Source of the DNA: Chloroflexi bacterium AL-N1
GTDB taxonomy: Bacteria > Chloroflexota > Chloroflexia > Chloroflexales > Roseiflexaceae
Length of the DNA stretch: 64,000 nucleotides
Direction: 5' to 3'
Assembly (NCBI GenBank): GCA_013122435.1
Contig: WYDT01000012.1
Coordinates: forward strand, 1 to 64,000
The position numbers were made by a program, and so were the translations under genes. Below are positions 44,904 to 54,607 of the stretch, one piece after another. Numbering within the stretch: the stretch's first letter is position 1; the number at the start of each line of letters is the position of its first letter. The notes beneath the pieces are model-generated. The model was not told the DNA's origin, searched no databases, and saw only the letters and a list, made by a program, of their open reading frames with translations.

Positions 44904-45844
44904 GTAGATCATCGTTACAACCTGCACCAACGAATGCTTTTGTTTCACTGATCATTGTGACCTACAACAGTGCACCACTCCTCCCGGCCTTCTTTGCGAC
45001 GCTCACCACGACTGTCTATGCGCCCTATGAAATCATCGTCGTCGATAACGCATCAGACGATAACACCTGTTATTACCTTGCGGCAGAACACAGCCACGTG
45101 CGCTTGCTCGCAAACCAGCACAACGTCGGTTTTGGTAGCGCGTGTAATCAGGGGGCTAAAGCAGCACGTGGCGATGTGCTGGTATTTCTCAACCCAGACA
45201 TACGGGTGACGCCTGATTGGCTGTCTCTTTTGGTGGAACATATCACTGAGGATCCCGATACCACTATTCTCTGCCCCACCACACTTTACCCCGATGGAAC
45301 ACCACAGCGCACCTCAACAGCGGTGCGAGAAGTTGCGGCAGTTCCTGGCTGCGCCATGATGATGAGAACATCGGCATGGCAGAAGCTCGGTGGGTTTGAT
45401 GAGCACATGTTTCTGTACTGGGAAGACATCGAATTATGCTGGCGCTGTTGGCTATCCGGGGGGCGTGTGCTGGCCGATCTCCAGGCAATCGTGTATCATG
45501 AGCGTGGCGGGAGTGCTGGCGATCAGCGATGGGACGCGGAACGAACCAAAAACAGTTTGTACACCTATCTCAAACTGATGCGTTGGCAACGCGTCATACC
45601 ATTTGCCACACAGCTTATGGTAAAAACCCTGGTAAAACTTTTCATCGGGAGAGGAGAGGGTTTGCTGGGAGCATGGAGATGGAATATGGTACACCTTACA
45701 CACACACTTGCCTCACGCCAGCAAATCCTGGGTCAAGACACATGTTCATCTGACCATTTAGAGCGGATGATTGATATACATAATGCAGAGCAACAATACT
45801 ATCGACAGCATAAAAAGAAAGAGCGTATCACAACGCACTCATAG
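44900..45844 (+). CDS. Glycosyltransferase family 2, rhamnosyltransferase-like
   Basis: This 314-aa GT2 protein has LIIVTYNSAPLLPAFFATL at the N-terminus, VVDNASDDNT, the metal-type NPDIRVTPDW and GGFDEHMFLYWEDIELCWR near 160-180. It resembles WbbL-type rhamnosyltransferases. A basic C-terminus with a membrane-near helix follows. Its start overlaps the flippase stop. Confidence 0.85.
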   Translation: MSRSSLQPAPTNAFVSLIIVTYNSAPLLPAFFATLTTTVYAPYEIIVVDNASDDNTCYYLAAEHSHVRLLANQHNVGFGSACNQGAKAARGDVLVFLNPDIRVTPDWLSLLVEHITEDPDTTILCPTTLYPDGTPQRTSTAVREVAAVPGCAMMMRTSAWQKLGGFDEHMFLYWEDIELCWRCWLSGGRVLADLQAIVYHERGGSAGDQRWDAERTKNSLYTYLKLMRWQRVIPFATQLMVKTLVKLFIGRGEGLLGAWRWNMVHLTHTLASRQQILGQDTCSSDHLERMIDIHNAEQQYYRQHKKKERITTHS

Positions 45845-46514
45845 TATTCGGCAACAGAGCACACACCGCCACCCATGGCATGTCGATTATATGCATATAC
45901 GTGAACTTGTGCGTGGCATCGCCATGAGTAGTGCATATGCCCACGGGCGGCTGTTGGATGTCGGGTGTGGAGGGCGGCCATACGAGGATTTGTTTAGTAA
46001 TGTTGATTCGTATATCGGCATTGATGTGAATTACCAGACTGGCAAGGCATCAGTAGGAAGTTTCGCATACCCATTGCCATTTGCATCTGCGTGCTTTGAC
46101 ACGGTGCTTTCAACCCAAACGCTTGAACACGTTGAGTCACCACATACCGCCATTCAAGAAATGGCCCGCGTATTAAAACCTGGTGGCTATCTCATCCTGA
46201 CAGCACCACAAACATGGCGGTTACACGAGCAACCATATGACTTTTATCGCTATACACGTTATGGATTGCAGTATTTGTTGGAAGAAAACCATTTACACGT
46301 AATGAATATCGTTGCACAGGGCGGTGTATGGATGACGATTGGTCAGATGATCAACAATACGGTGCACCACTGGCTACGCCCTCGGCTGCATATCTACGCC
46401 ACATATCTTATCTATCTGGCCAGCAATCTTGTATTCGGCACACTTGATCGCCTATGGGTCGACACAGATGAAACCATTAACTACCTCGCTATCGCACAAA
46501 AACATGGCGCATGA
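45783..46514 (+). CDS. SAM-dependent methyltransferase, class I
   Basis: This 243-aa protein has RLLDVGCGGRPYEDLF as motif I near residue 58, VLSTQTLEHVESPHT and MARVLKPGGYLILTAP, typical of class I methyltransferases. A helix near the C-terminus is followed by DETINYLAIAQKHGA. The start at 45783 lies inside the GT2 3' end. It likely modifies a sugar or a carrier lipid in the cluster. Confidence 0.75.
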   Translation: MQSNNTIDSIKRKSVSQRTHSIRQQSTHRHPWHVDYMHIRELVRGIAMSSAYAHGRLLDVGCGGRPYEDLFSNVDSYIGIDVNYQTGKASVGSFAYPLPFASACFDTVLSTQTLEHVESPHTAIQEMARVLKPGGYLILTAPQTWRLHEQPYDFYRYTRYGLQYLLEENHLHVMNIVAQGGVWMTIGQMINNTVHHWLRPRLHIYATYLIYLASNLVFGTLDRLWVDTDETINYLAIAQKHGA

Positions 46515-47436
46515 CAGACATGCTGATTGTCCGCTCTGTCGTTCATCAAAACAAACATTCTATCGCAAGGCCGATAGCTATCGCATTGTGCGTTGTGATC
46601 AATGTCAATTTTTATTTGTGAGCCCCTTACCATCCAAAGAAGCGCTAGCGACATTTTATCAACAGCCAGCGTACTACGAAGGAAGCGATCTCGGCTATGA
46701 TGACTACCTGGGCGATCGGCATCGGCATGAACAACTTGCGCGTGGCCGCTTGCATCGGATTGAAAACATGCACCCGAGTCGCGGTGACATACTCGATGTG
46801 GGATGTGCCGCCGGTTTTTTTCTGTCAGTTGCCCAATCGCGTGGATGGCAAACCTTGGGGGTAGAGTTATCGAGTTCGATGGCCGATTATGCAACCCGGT
46901 TACTCGGTCACCGGATTGCGCCAACACTCACCGATGCAGGCATTCAATCTGGATCGTTAGATGCGGTGACGCTCTGGGAGTATATCGAACACATTCCAGA
47001 TCCACAGGACGAAATCGCACGGCTGGTTGCGTTACTCAGGCCCGGTGGCGTGCTGGCACTCTCAACGCCAAATACGAACTACTGGGTCGCAATTCATCAA
47101 CCAGACCGTTGGCGCGAATACAAGCCACCCGCTCACCTGGGCTTTTTTACACCCGCAACCTTGCGGCACGTGCTCAAGGCAAGTGGGTTGGAACAGATCA
47201 CTATTGTACGTGCAACACCACGAGCACCCACACAACCATATCTGTTGCAACGATTGCTGTTGCTATTACGCGATCAGGTTGGGAATGGGGCTGATCGTCG
47301 CACTGCGCTGTGGTGGAGCTTTAGCCTCGCATGGCGTTTGGGAGAATATATAAGCCGGGGATTATACCGTGTACGCTGGCCTGCGTGCGATCTGCATATC
47401 GGCCTTGAAGCTTATGCAATAAAGCCAAAACGATGA
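46504..47436 (+). CDS. Zinc-ribbon SAM methyltransferase A
   Basis: This 310-aa protein begins with a zinc ribbon (CPLC near residue 9, then CDQC) and continues to a methyltransferase with DILDVGCAAGFFLSVAQSRG near 100 and EYIEHIPDPQDEIARLVALL. The fusion is typical of polysaccharide and lipid C- or O-methyltransferases. It overlaps its upstream neighbour by 11 bp. It is one of three similar proteins here. Confidence 0.75.
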   Translation: MAHDRHADCPLCRSSKQTFYRKADSYRIVRCDQCQFLFVSPLPSKEALATFYQQPAYYEGSDLGYDDYLGDRHRHEQLARGRLHRIENMHPSRGDILDVGCAAGFFLSVAQSRGWQTLGVELSSSMADYATRLLGHRIAPTLTDAGIQSGSLDAVTLWEYIEHIPDPQDEIARLVALLRPGGVLALSTPNTNYWVAIHQPDRWREYKPPAHLGFFTPATLRHVLKASGLEQITIVRATPRAPTQPYLLQRLLLLLRDQVGNGADRRTALWWSFSLAWRLGEYISRGLYRVRWPACDLHIGLEAYAIKPKR

Positions 47437-48578
47437 CAGACCAAAGACCGTTCTTATTATACGTTACCGATACAGAAGGACTTGGTGGTGCCGAGGGGTA
47501 TCTACGCACACTTTTACTGCATGTCGATCAACAGTGCTATCGCATCGGGTTGATGCTGCCACAACGTGACGCAACCAGACCCTTGATTGAGTTGGCCCAC
47601 GCACATGGTATCAAAGTCGTCTTTTTCGATGCGGTTCATCAGGATGGGTTAAACCTAGCTGTCGTGATACGCGCCGCTGCCATACTACGCTGGCTACGCC
47701 CTGTGATGGTCCATTTTGTGCTGGCAGCCCCCCGTCGCTGTGCCGAGATCGTGCTTGCAGCATGGCTCACACGAGTCCCGCAACGTTTGATTACGTTTCA
47801 ACTGGTAATGCCCATTCCACGTTTTGGGTTACTCGCCGGGTGGGTTCGTCGGCTCAATCGCCAACTCCAATTTCGCACCATTACTCAAGGGGTTGCTGTG
47901 TCAGAGGGCAATCGCCAATTGCTGATTGAGCAGTATGGTTTTCCTGAAAAGCAGTTGCGGTTGATACCGAATAGCGTTGATGTGCAGCAGTTCCAACCAC
48001 AAAGCCCAGCGTGCAATCTACGGGCATTGTGGCATGTCCCGCTCGATGCTCCACTGATCGGTGTGGTGGGTCGTCTCAGCTATCAGAAAGGCCACACGGT
48101 GCTCTTTGAAGCATTACCGCAACTCTGGAAAGCCTTCCCAAATGTTCATGTAGTGCTGGTTGGAGATGGCGAATTACGCACACAATTACAGACACAGGTT
48201 GTACAGATCGATACCAATAATCGTATTCACTTTGTGGGACAACAGCAAGATATGTCGGGAGTACTAGCCACGCTTGATCTTTTTGTGTTACCCTCGCGCT
48301 ACGAAGGTTTGTCGTTTGCCGTGCTCGAAGCTATGGCTACACAACGGGCCATTGTTGCGACCGCAGTTGATGGGACTTCCGAGGTGATCGAAGATGGACG
48401 TACCGGACTCCTCGTGCCACCCAACGATGCGAAAGCCCTGGCTGACGCAATGATACAATTACTCGGCGATACAGCTACCCGTCACCGGATGGGTTTGGCC
48501 GCCCGTGAGGTTGTTGTTGCACGATTCAATCAACAACAGATGTTAGCACATACATTTGCACTGTATAATCAACAATGA
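47433..48578 (+). CDS. Glycosyltransferase, GT4 type
   Basis: This 381-aa GT-B protein has GGAEGYLRTLLL near the N-terminus (acceptor side) and VGRLSYQKGHTVLFEALPQL, FVGQQQDMSGVLATLDLFV and LPSRYEGLSFAVLEAMA (E-x7-E type) in the donor half. It overlaps both neighbours by ATGA. It transfers a sugar in the cluster pathway; the sugar is unknown. Confidence 0.85.
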   Translation: MTDQRPFLLYVTDTEGLGGAEGYLRTLLLHVDQQCYRIGLMLPQRDATRPLIELAHAHGIKVVFFDAVHQDGLNLAVVIRAAAILRWLRPVMVHFVLAAPRRCAEIVLAAWLTRVPQRLITFQLVMPIPRFGLLAGWVRRLNRQLQFRTITQGVAVSEGNRQLLIEQYGFPEKQLRLIPNSVDVQQFQPQSPACNLRALWHVPLDAPLIGVVGRLSYQKGHTVLFEALPQLWKAFPNVHVVLVGDGELRTQLQTQVVQIDTNNRIHFVGQQQDMSGVLATLDLFVLPSRYEGLSFAVLEAMATQRAIVATAVDGTSEVIEDGRTGLLVPPNDAKALADAMIQLLGDTATRHRMGLAAREVVVARFNQQQMLAHTFALYNQQ

Positions 48579-49555
48579 CACAACACACTAGTGACATCAG
48601 TATAATCTGCCTGGTATGTCGGGGAACCCGCGCATGCCACACGCTCACGCTCAACGGTCACGATGTTTACACGTGCCGAATATGTGGTTTTACGTTTGTA
48701 TCGCCAACCCCCACTCTTGAGGATCTGGCCTGCTTCTATGATCAAGCCTATGCGGTGCCCTTCGAGCGCTATGCACACAATGTCGCACGTAACGAAAACC
48801 GCATTGTAGAGCTAGAACGTTGGGTGCCAGAACGTGGTTATCTGCTGGAGATCGGTGCTTCCTATGGTCACTCGCTAGCGGTAGCCCAGAGCCGTGGATG
48901 GCGCGTAGCAGGTGTCGAACTCTCACCTACAGCAGCGCGGTATGCACGCGATCACTTCGGACTGAGTGTCGCCACCACAGATCTGCTTGACGCCCATTTC
49001 ACCGAACACTTCGACGCTGCCATTATGTGGCATGTATTAGAACACACCCACAACCCGGTCGCCCAACTTGAGCATATTCACACCCTCTTACGACCAGGTG
49101 GGGTGCTGGGGCTGCGTGTGCCCAACATCACCAGTTTTGGTGCACGAGTCGCCGGGCGTGCCTGGCCATGGATGTGTCCACCAACTCATTTGTGGTACTT
49201 CTCTCCACAGACACTCCCCCGCTTATTAGCTCGTTTAGGCTATGAAGTTATCGAAGTCACAACGCTCCGTGGCGATGGCAACAATCCGTATCACCATCTG
49301 TTATGTGGCACCGGAAGCCGTTTGAATACACTACGGCGGCGTTTGACACAAAGGCAACCTGTCCTGTCAAACATATCGAATGGCACAGCACCATCCAATC
49401 TGCCCCAACTTCAGAACGTCTGGGTCAGTTTGCTTCAACGAGCCCAACCAACCACTGACTGGATGGCAGATCTGACTCAAAAACCGCTTGCAGCGCTTGA
49501 CCAATCCGGATGGGGCGATGAATTATTATGTTATGCAAGGCGATTATCGTCATGA
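48575..49555 (+). CDS. Zinc-ribbon SAM methyltransferase B
   Basis: This 326-aa protein has an N-terminal ribbon with CLVC (near 11) and CRIC, then YLLEIGASYGHSLAVAQSRGW (motif I) and MWHVLEHTHNPVAQLEHI. A Trp-rich segment ARVAGRAWPWMCPPTHLWYF follows. It is organised like A and C. It overlaps the GT4 gene by 4 bp. Confidence 0.75.
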   Translation: MTQHTSDISIICLVCRGTRACHTLTLNGHDVYTCRICGFTFVSPTPTLEDLACFYDQAYAVPFERYAHNVARNENRIVELERWVPERGYLLEIGASYGHSLAVAQSRGWRVAGVELSPTAARYARDHFGLSVATTDLLDAHFTEHFDAAIMWHVLEHTHNPVAQLEHIHTLLRPGGVLGLRVPNITSFGARVAGRAWPWMCPPTHLWYFSPQTLPRLLARLGYEVIEVTTLRGDGNNPYHHLLCGTGSRLNTLRRRLTQRQPVLSNISNGTAPSNLPQLQNVWVSLLQRAQPTTDWMADLTQKPLAALDQSGWGDELLCYARRLSS

Positions 49556-50529
49556 AGCCATCAATCCCTGAACCACAACTTGAAAAGACAACCTGCCTCC
49601 TCTGTGGCAGCATGCATTCCACACTATATCAGGAAGGGGCGGACTACTTTATGCGTCTCCCAGGGACATTCTATCTCGTACGTTGTGCGTCTTGTCGTTT
49701 GCTCTATCAAAATCCACGCCCCCCACTTGACGGAATCGATCACTATTACCCTGATCACTACGGTTCATACAGCAGCACGCACGTCGGGCTGTATGCACAT
49801 CCCGGTCTGGCCGGATGGCTCATTCGACGTGCCCAGCATCACCGTTGTCGTTTGCTCGATCAGGCGGTGGTTGCTGCACCAAACCAGACAAGACGGCTGC
49901 TCGATGTGGGGTGTGCCTCGGGACTTTTTCTCGAAGCTATGCAACATTATTCTGGCTGGCAGGTGGAAGGGGTTGAGCTTAATCAACAGGCAGCCCAAAT
50001 AACCAGCAAGCGGCTAGGGATTCCGGTCTTTGCCGGACCACTGGAAGCTGCACGCTTTCCAGATGCCACATTTGATGCTATCACACTGTGGGATGTGCTG
50101 GAACACCTCCATGACCCAATGACGAGTCTACGCGAACTCCGCCGTATTCTTAAGCCAGGCGGGGCGCTCTTTGTACGTGTTCCTAATGCTGCAAGTTATG
50201 TCGCCAAGGGCTGTGGGCGCTACTGGTCAGGCTACGATCTGCCACGCCACATGACCGCGTTTACCCCCCGAACCCTATCACACGTCCTCCAACAAACCGG
50301 CTTTGATCGGCTGGTATGCCGTTACGCATCGGGGAGTTATATTGCCGCCCTTCACAGTCTGCGCTTTGCCTTGGACAACAGCACGTTTAATGCGGAACGG
50401 GCAGCATTGATTCATCGTCTCCTGCTACATCCATTTGTGCGAGCCACGGTATGTCTACCTACCCGACTGGCTGACCAGGTCTTCGGTGGATCAAACATGG
50501 AGGTTCTGGTACTGGCACATGAAACATAA
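49552..50529 (+). CDS. Zinc-ribbon SAM methyltransferase C
   Basis: This 325-aa protein has the N-terminal ribbon CLLC and CASC, then LLDVGCASGLFLEAMQHYSG and LWDVLEHLHDPMTSLRELRR. It is the third paralog in this cluster; the methyltransferase cores differ clearly. The start at 49552 overlaps the previous stop by 4 bp. Confidence 0.75.
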   Translation: MKPSIPEPQLEKTTCLLCGSMHSTLYQEGADYFMRLPGTFYLVRCASCRLLYQNPRPPLDGIDHYYPDHYGSYSSTHVGLYAHPGLAGWLIRRAQHHRCRLLDQAVVAAPNQTRRLLDVGCASGLFLEAMQHYSGWQVEGVELNQQAAQITSKRLGIPVFAGPLEAARFPDATFDAITLWDVLEHLHDPMTSLRELRRILKPGGALFVRVPNAASYVAKGCGRYWSGYDLPRHMTAFTPRTLSHVLQQTGFDRLVCRYASGSYIAALHSLRFALDNSTFNAERAALIHRLLLHPFVRATVCLPTRLADQVFGGSNMEVLVLAHET

Positions 50530-50553
50530 CACGAACAAAGAGAAAATACGGGT

Positions 50554-51744
50554 ATGAGCATGGCCAGTAAAGATAAAAAACGACTGGCCATTCTTAGCCC
50601 AATCCCGCCATATCCACCACTCGCCGGCGGAACGGCTCATATCAATCAAGCCACACAGCAACTGGCACGGTTCTACCATGTCGATCTGTATGCGCTGGCA
50701 GTCGATCCCACTATAGTAATCTGGGGACCACTCCAGGCGTGTTGTGATGAAGTACGTGCCTTTGGACGTACACAAACAAAACCACGTGGACTGGCGCTCG
50801 ATCCACCAGCAGTACACCAGGAATATGCACCAGCCTTGCACGCACATCTCCAACAACGCTGGGCCACACAGCCACCCGATCTGGTGCAACTTGAGTTTAC
50901 CAGCATGGCCCAGTATGCAACCCTGGCACAACAATACTCAATTCCTGTTGTCTGTACCGCACTCAATGTTGCCTTTCTGGCTCAGATACGCCGTGCACGT
51001 CAGGAGCAAAACCCACGCAGACGATTGCGTCGCTGGTTGGGCGCACTGAGTCTGTGGCGCTATGAACTACTCACACTCCGACGCTGCAACCTGGTTGTAG
51101 CTCTTGGTGAAGCCGACGCCATCGCACTTCGTCGGTGGTTGCCACAACTCTCGGTCCGCTACATTCCATCAGGCATTGATCTAGGTGACTGGCCTGTATG
51201 TTTTACGCCTGCCTCCGAAAATGAGGTGCTGTTTGTAGGGAGCTATCTGCATCCACCAAATGTTGAAGGAGCACTCTGGTTCGCACGTGAGGTGTGGCAA
51301 CAGGTACGCCAGATACGCCCCAATGCCCGACTGACTCTGGCTGGTCGTACACCGCCACCAGAACTTACAGCGCTGGCCACATCTGATATACGTATCCCCG
51401 GTACGATAGATGATCTGCACCCGTATTATGCAAGCACCAGCCTTGTCGTAGCACCTATATTCTGGGGGAGTGGTGTGCGGATCAAATTGCTCGAAGCAAT
51501 GGCCTGTGGTCTACCCATCGTCACCACCGCACTGGCAGCAGAAGGCATCGGGTTACACCACGAACAAAGCGCGCTCTTTGCCGAAGACTCAGCCGTTTTT
51601 GCGGCTGCCATTGCACGCTTACTCGACGATGCAGCATTACGTGCGCGGTTGGGCGCCGCTGGTCGCGCTATCGTTGAGCAAAAGTATGATTGGAATGCAG
51701 TTGGTGAACAATTGCATCAGGCATATCAACCACTTATTACATAA
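50554..51744 (+). CDS. Glycosyltransferase, GT4 type
   Basis: This 396-aa GT-B protein begins with KKRLAILSPIPPYPPLAGGT and carries FVGSYLHPPNVEGALWFARE, IPGTIDDLHPYYASTSLVVA and WGSGVRIKLLEAMACGLP in the donor half. It resembles sugar transferases of the WcaL/TuaC type. It is 24 bp after methyltransferase C. Confidence 0.85.
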   Translation: MSMASKDKKRLAILSPIPPYPPLAGGTAHINQATQQLARFYHVDLYALAVDPTIVIWGPLQACCDEVRAFGRTQTKPRGLALDPPAVHQEYAPALHAHLQQRWATQPPDLVQLEFTSMAQYATLAQQYSIPVVCTALNVAFLAQIRRARQEQNPRRRLRRWLGALSLWRYELLTLRRCNLVVALGEADAIALRRWLPQLSVRYIPSGIDLGDWPVCFTPASENEVLFVGSYLHPPNVEGALWFAREVWQQVRQIRPNARLTLAGRTPPPELTALATSDIRIPGTIDDLHPYYASTSLVVAPIFWGSGVRIKLLEAMACGLPIVTTALAAEGIGLHHEQSALFAEDSAVFAAAIARLLDDAALRARLGAAGRAIVEQKYDWNAVGEQLHQAYQPLIT

Positions 51745-51759
51745 CACAAGGTGAGTAGC

Positions 51760-52638
51760 GTGCAAAGTACCAAAACGCCATCTGTCGCACTCATTATTCC
51801 CTCACTCGACGGAGAGGTTGCGCCTTTGCTTGCGAGTATCAGGCGCCAGACACTCCAACCCATTGAGGTAGAGATCGTGCGTGGGGTACGCCCGAATGGC
51901 CGTGCACGCAACCAGGGTGTCGCACATACCACAGCACCACTTTTGGTTTTTGTTGATGATGATGCTATTCTGGGGAATGAACATGTCATCGCCAACCTGG
52001 TAGCACCGCTGCTTACCGAACCTACCATCGGCGTGACAGGGGCTTCCAAGCTGTTACCATCGGATGCAGCGCGATTCCAGCGCTGGGTGGCACACGAAGT
52101 CCCACGTATCACGCATCCTGTGGTAGACACACCACGGGAAACAAATCCAGATCCTCCCTCGTACTACTGCGAGATCACTACAACATGTTGCGCGATGCGA
52201 CGCGAGGTATTTGAACAGGCAGGCGGTTTTGATCAGTCATTGGTACGTGGCGTTGATACTGAGTTCTTTGTACGTGTACGACGCATACCCGTCAGCAAAG
52301 TGGGCACACCCTATCGATTCGTATTAGTCCCACACACCTGGACCTATCACCCAGCACCTGCAACCTTGTGGGCACTAGTACGTAAACAGTTTCTCTATGG
52401 CCTGGGCCACGCTCAGGAAGTACGTCACGATCCAACACGAGCACGTGGACGAACGCTCAAAACCCCATTGCACACCGCTGGTTTTTTACTCTTTCGCACC
52501 GCCATTGTCCTACCCAACATCTTCCTCCCCTACTCCTTTGCGGCTCCTTCATGGAAGCCTGGGTTCAAACCACTCAAGGCACTTGCTTCGTATGTAAGTG
52601 CCTTAGGATATGTATGGGGATGGTATCGAGCAGATTGA
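51760..52638 (+). CDS. Glycosyltransferase family 2
   Basis: This 292-aa GT2 protein has VALIIPSLDGEVAPLL at the start, FVDDDAILGNEH (the DxD motif) near 70 and GGFDQSLVRGVDTEFFVRV. The GTG at 51760 is preceded by AAGGTGA; another GTG at 51751 is in frame but has no site. A hydrophobic helix near the C-terminus may hold it at the membrane. Confidence 0.75.
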   Translation: MQSTKTPSVALIIPSLDGEVAPLLASIRRQTLQPIEVEIVRGVRPNGRARNQGVAHTTAPLLVFVDDDAILGNEHVIANLVAPLLTEPTIGVTGASKLLPSDAARFQRWVAHEVPRITHPVVDTPRETNPDPPSYYCEITTTCCAMRREVFEQAGGFDQSLVRGVDTEFFVRVRRIPVSKVGTPYRFVLVPHTWTYHPAPATLWALVRKQFLYGLGHAQEVRHDPTRARGRTLKTPLHTAGFLLFRTAIVLPNIFLPYSFAAPSWKPGFKPLKALASYVSALGYVWGWYRAD

Positions 52639-52665
52639 TGTGCTAGAACACGAATGTCAGACCTG

Positions 52666-52674
52666 TGGTATACT
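52666..52674 (+). promoter_or_regulatory. Extended -10 promoter before the Mut7-C gene
   Basis: TG (52666-52667), a G and TATACT (52669-52674) form an extended -10. No -35 was found at the right distance. The transcript would start near 52681, about 30 nt before the ATG. A second -10-like TATAGA lies closer to the start. Confidence 0.45.
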
Positions 52675-52710
52675 TCCGCGACAATAAAAAACAACAGTAT
52701 AGAGTCTCCT

Positions 52711-53454
52711 ATGAATTGTGCGACATTTTATTTCTATCCCGATTTGAACAAGTTTCTACCACCTTTCCGCCGCAACACACCGCTGTCCAACACCTTTGAA
52801 GGACGTGTTTCGATCAAAGATATGATTGAGTCGATTGGTGTGCCACACACAGAGATCGAAACTATTGTAGTGAATGATTGTTCTGAAGACTTCTCCTATA
52901 TTGTGCGGGATGGGGACCTTATTCATGTGTATCCTCCCTTCACAACCATCGATGTTTCGCCGCTCAAACCACTACGTCCACCACTCCCCGCTAACCCACA
53001 GTTTGTTCTGGATACCCACCTGGGACAACTGGCAACGTATCTGCGGATGTTAGGGTTCGACACCCTCTATCGCAATGATTTCCCGGATGACGAATTGGCA
53101 CAGATTTCCTCTACCGAACAGCGCATCTTGCTCACACGTGATCGTGGGCTGTTAAAGCGTGGGATCGTAACGTATGGACACTACATCCGTGAGACTAACC
53201 CACAACTCCAGGTAGTGGAAGTATTGCGCCACTATCATCTGTTTCAAGCGGTCAACTCCGGGCAACGTTGTGTTCGTTGCAATGGCATAATTTCGCCTAT
53301 CGACAAAGAAGCAGTGGGGGATCGTCTTCATGCAAAAACATTAATGTACTACGATGAGTTCTATACGTGCGACTCGTGTGATCGCATCTATTGGAAGGGA
53401 TCACACTATGAGCAAATGCAACAGTTTATTGAGCGTGTAATGCGTGAAGCATAG
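52711..53454 (+). CDS. Mut7-C RNase domain protein with N-terminal ubiquitin-like domain
   Basis: This 247-aa protein has a ubiquitin-like Mut7-C-associated domain at the N-terminus (about 1-85) and a Mut7-C PIN-like nuclease (about 95-245). The nuclease has the hallmark DTHLGQLATYLRMLGFDT, LLTRDRGLLKR and a C-terminal zinc ribbon (CVRC and CDSC). Mut7-C proteins are predicted RNases. It seems separate from the glycan genes around it, with its own promoter region. Its target RNA is unknown. Confidence 0.85.
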   Translation: MNCATFYFYPDLNKFLPPFRRNTPLSNTFEGRVSIKDMIESIGVPHTEIETIVVNDCSEDFSYIVRDGDLIHVYPPFTTIDVSPLKPLRPPLPANPQFVLDTHLGQLATYLRMLGFDTLYRNDFPDDELAQISSTEQRILLTRDRGLLKRGIVTYGHYIRETNPQLQVVEVLRHYHLFQAVNSGQRCVRCNGIISPIDKEAVGDRLHAKTLMYYDEFYTCDSCDRIYWKGSHYEQMQQFIERVMREA

Positions 53455-53467
53455 GAGCTACGCAACG

Positions 53468-54607
53468 ATGCGTATTGCTATCGATGCCCGTTATGTTAAT
53501 GACCATTTTCCTGGCATTGGACGTTATATATACAACTTACTACAGGCACTGGCAACATTAGACTCAGCTCATACATTTGTGGTACTCCACAATCCAGACT
53601 TGCCAAACACACGCTATCCAGTCGAATCACTGACTCGCTATCCATCCATCAGGTTGGTCAAAACTCGTATCGCCCCTTTTAGTCTGGCAGCGCAGGTCCG
53701 CATCCCACAGGTATTACGGAATATACAGGCACAATTGTTTCACGCCCCTTATTATGTTCGCCCGTATGCAGGTCTACCATGTCCCTCTGTCGTGACGCTG
53801 TACGATATCATTCCACGTCGCTTTCCCAGCAATGTTCCGGTACACTCACAGTTGCTCTTTGACCGACTCATGCGTCTTGCCATTGGTGCTTCACAGCATA
53901 TCCTGGTACTTTCAGAGAGTGCCCGTAGTGATATTGCCACCACCTATGGGATTCCACCACAAGATATGACGGTTACACCACTGGCTGCGGATTCGCGCTT
54001 TGGCATGTCCTCTGCGACACAGATTGCGGCTATGCGGCAGAAATATCAATTACCACCACGGTATGTGCTCTCTTTAGCCTCCAACAAACCACATAAAAAT
54101 CTGCCGCGTCTCGTAGAAGCCTGGGGGCAGATCCTTCAGTACCTATCCACCGTACAACCACCTGTACACCTTGTGATTGCTGGCCACTGGGATGAGCGCT
54201 ACCCGGCAGCCCGTGAACGTGTAAAGCACCTTGGCTTAGAGCAGACTGTACGATTTTTACCCAACGTGATCGAGGAAGATATGGCCGCTCTCTACAGTGG
54301 TGCGATGGCATTTGTCTTTCCATCGCTGTACGAGGGATTTGGTCTCCCGCCACTTGAGGCGATGGCGTGCGGTGTACCTGCCCTCTGTGGCAATACTTCA
54401 AGCCTTCCCGAAGTGGTGGGGCATGCCGCACTGCGTGTTGATACGCAACAGGTTGAGGCTATTGCTCAAGGACTAACTCGTCTGCTCACTGACGATAGCT
54501 TACGTGAGCGGTTAAAAGTGGTTGGACAAGCGCGGGCAGCCCGGTTCTCGTGGCGTCAGACTGCAGAGACAACATTGAGTGTGTATGAGCGTGTCGGAAA
54601 AGCTTAA
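53468..54607 (+). CDS. Glycosyltransferase, GT4 type (mannosyltransferase-like)
   Basis: This 379-aa GT4 protein begins MRIAIDARYVNDHFPGIGRY, with RYIYNLLQAL typical of the family N-terminus. The donor half has LSLASNKPHKNLPRLVEAWG and FPSLYEGFGLPPLEAMACG (E-x7-E). AGGAGC precedes the ATG. It overlaps convergently with the DUF4276-like gene at 54604 by 4 bp. Confidence 0.85.
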   Translation: MRIAIDARYVNDHFPGIGRYIYNLLQALATLDSAHTFVVLHNPDLPNTRYPVESLTRYPSIRLVKTRIAPFSLAAQVRIPQVLRNIQAQLFHAPYYVRPYAGLPCPSVVTLYDIIPRRFPSNVPVHSQLLFDRLMRLAIGASQHILVLSESARSDIATTYGIPPQDMTVTPLAADSRFGMSSATQIAAMRQKYQLPPRYVLSLASNKPHKNLPRLVEAWGQILQYLSTVQPPVHLVIAGHWDERYPAARERVKHLGLEQTVRFLPNVIEEDMAALYSGAMAFVFPSLYEGFGLPPLEAMACGVPALCGNTSSLPEVVGHAALRVDTQQVEAIAQGLTRLLTDDSLRERLKVVGQARAARFSWRQTAETTLSVYERVGKA

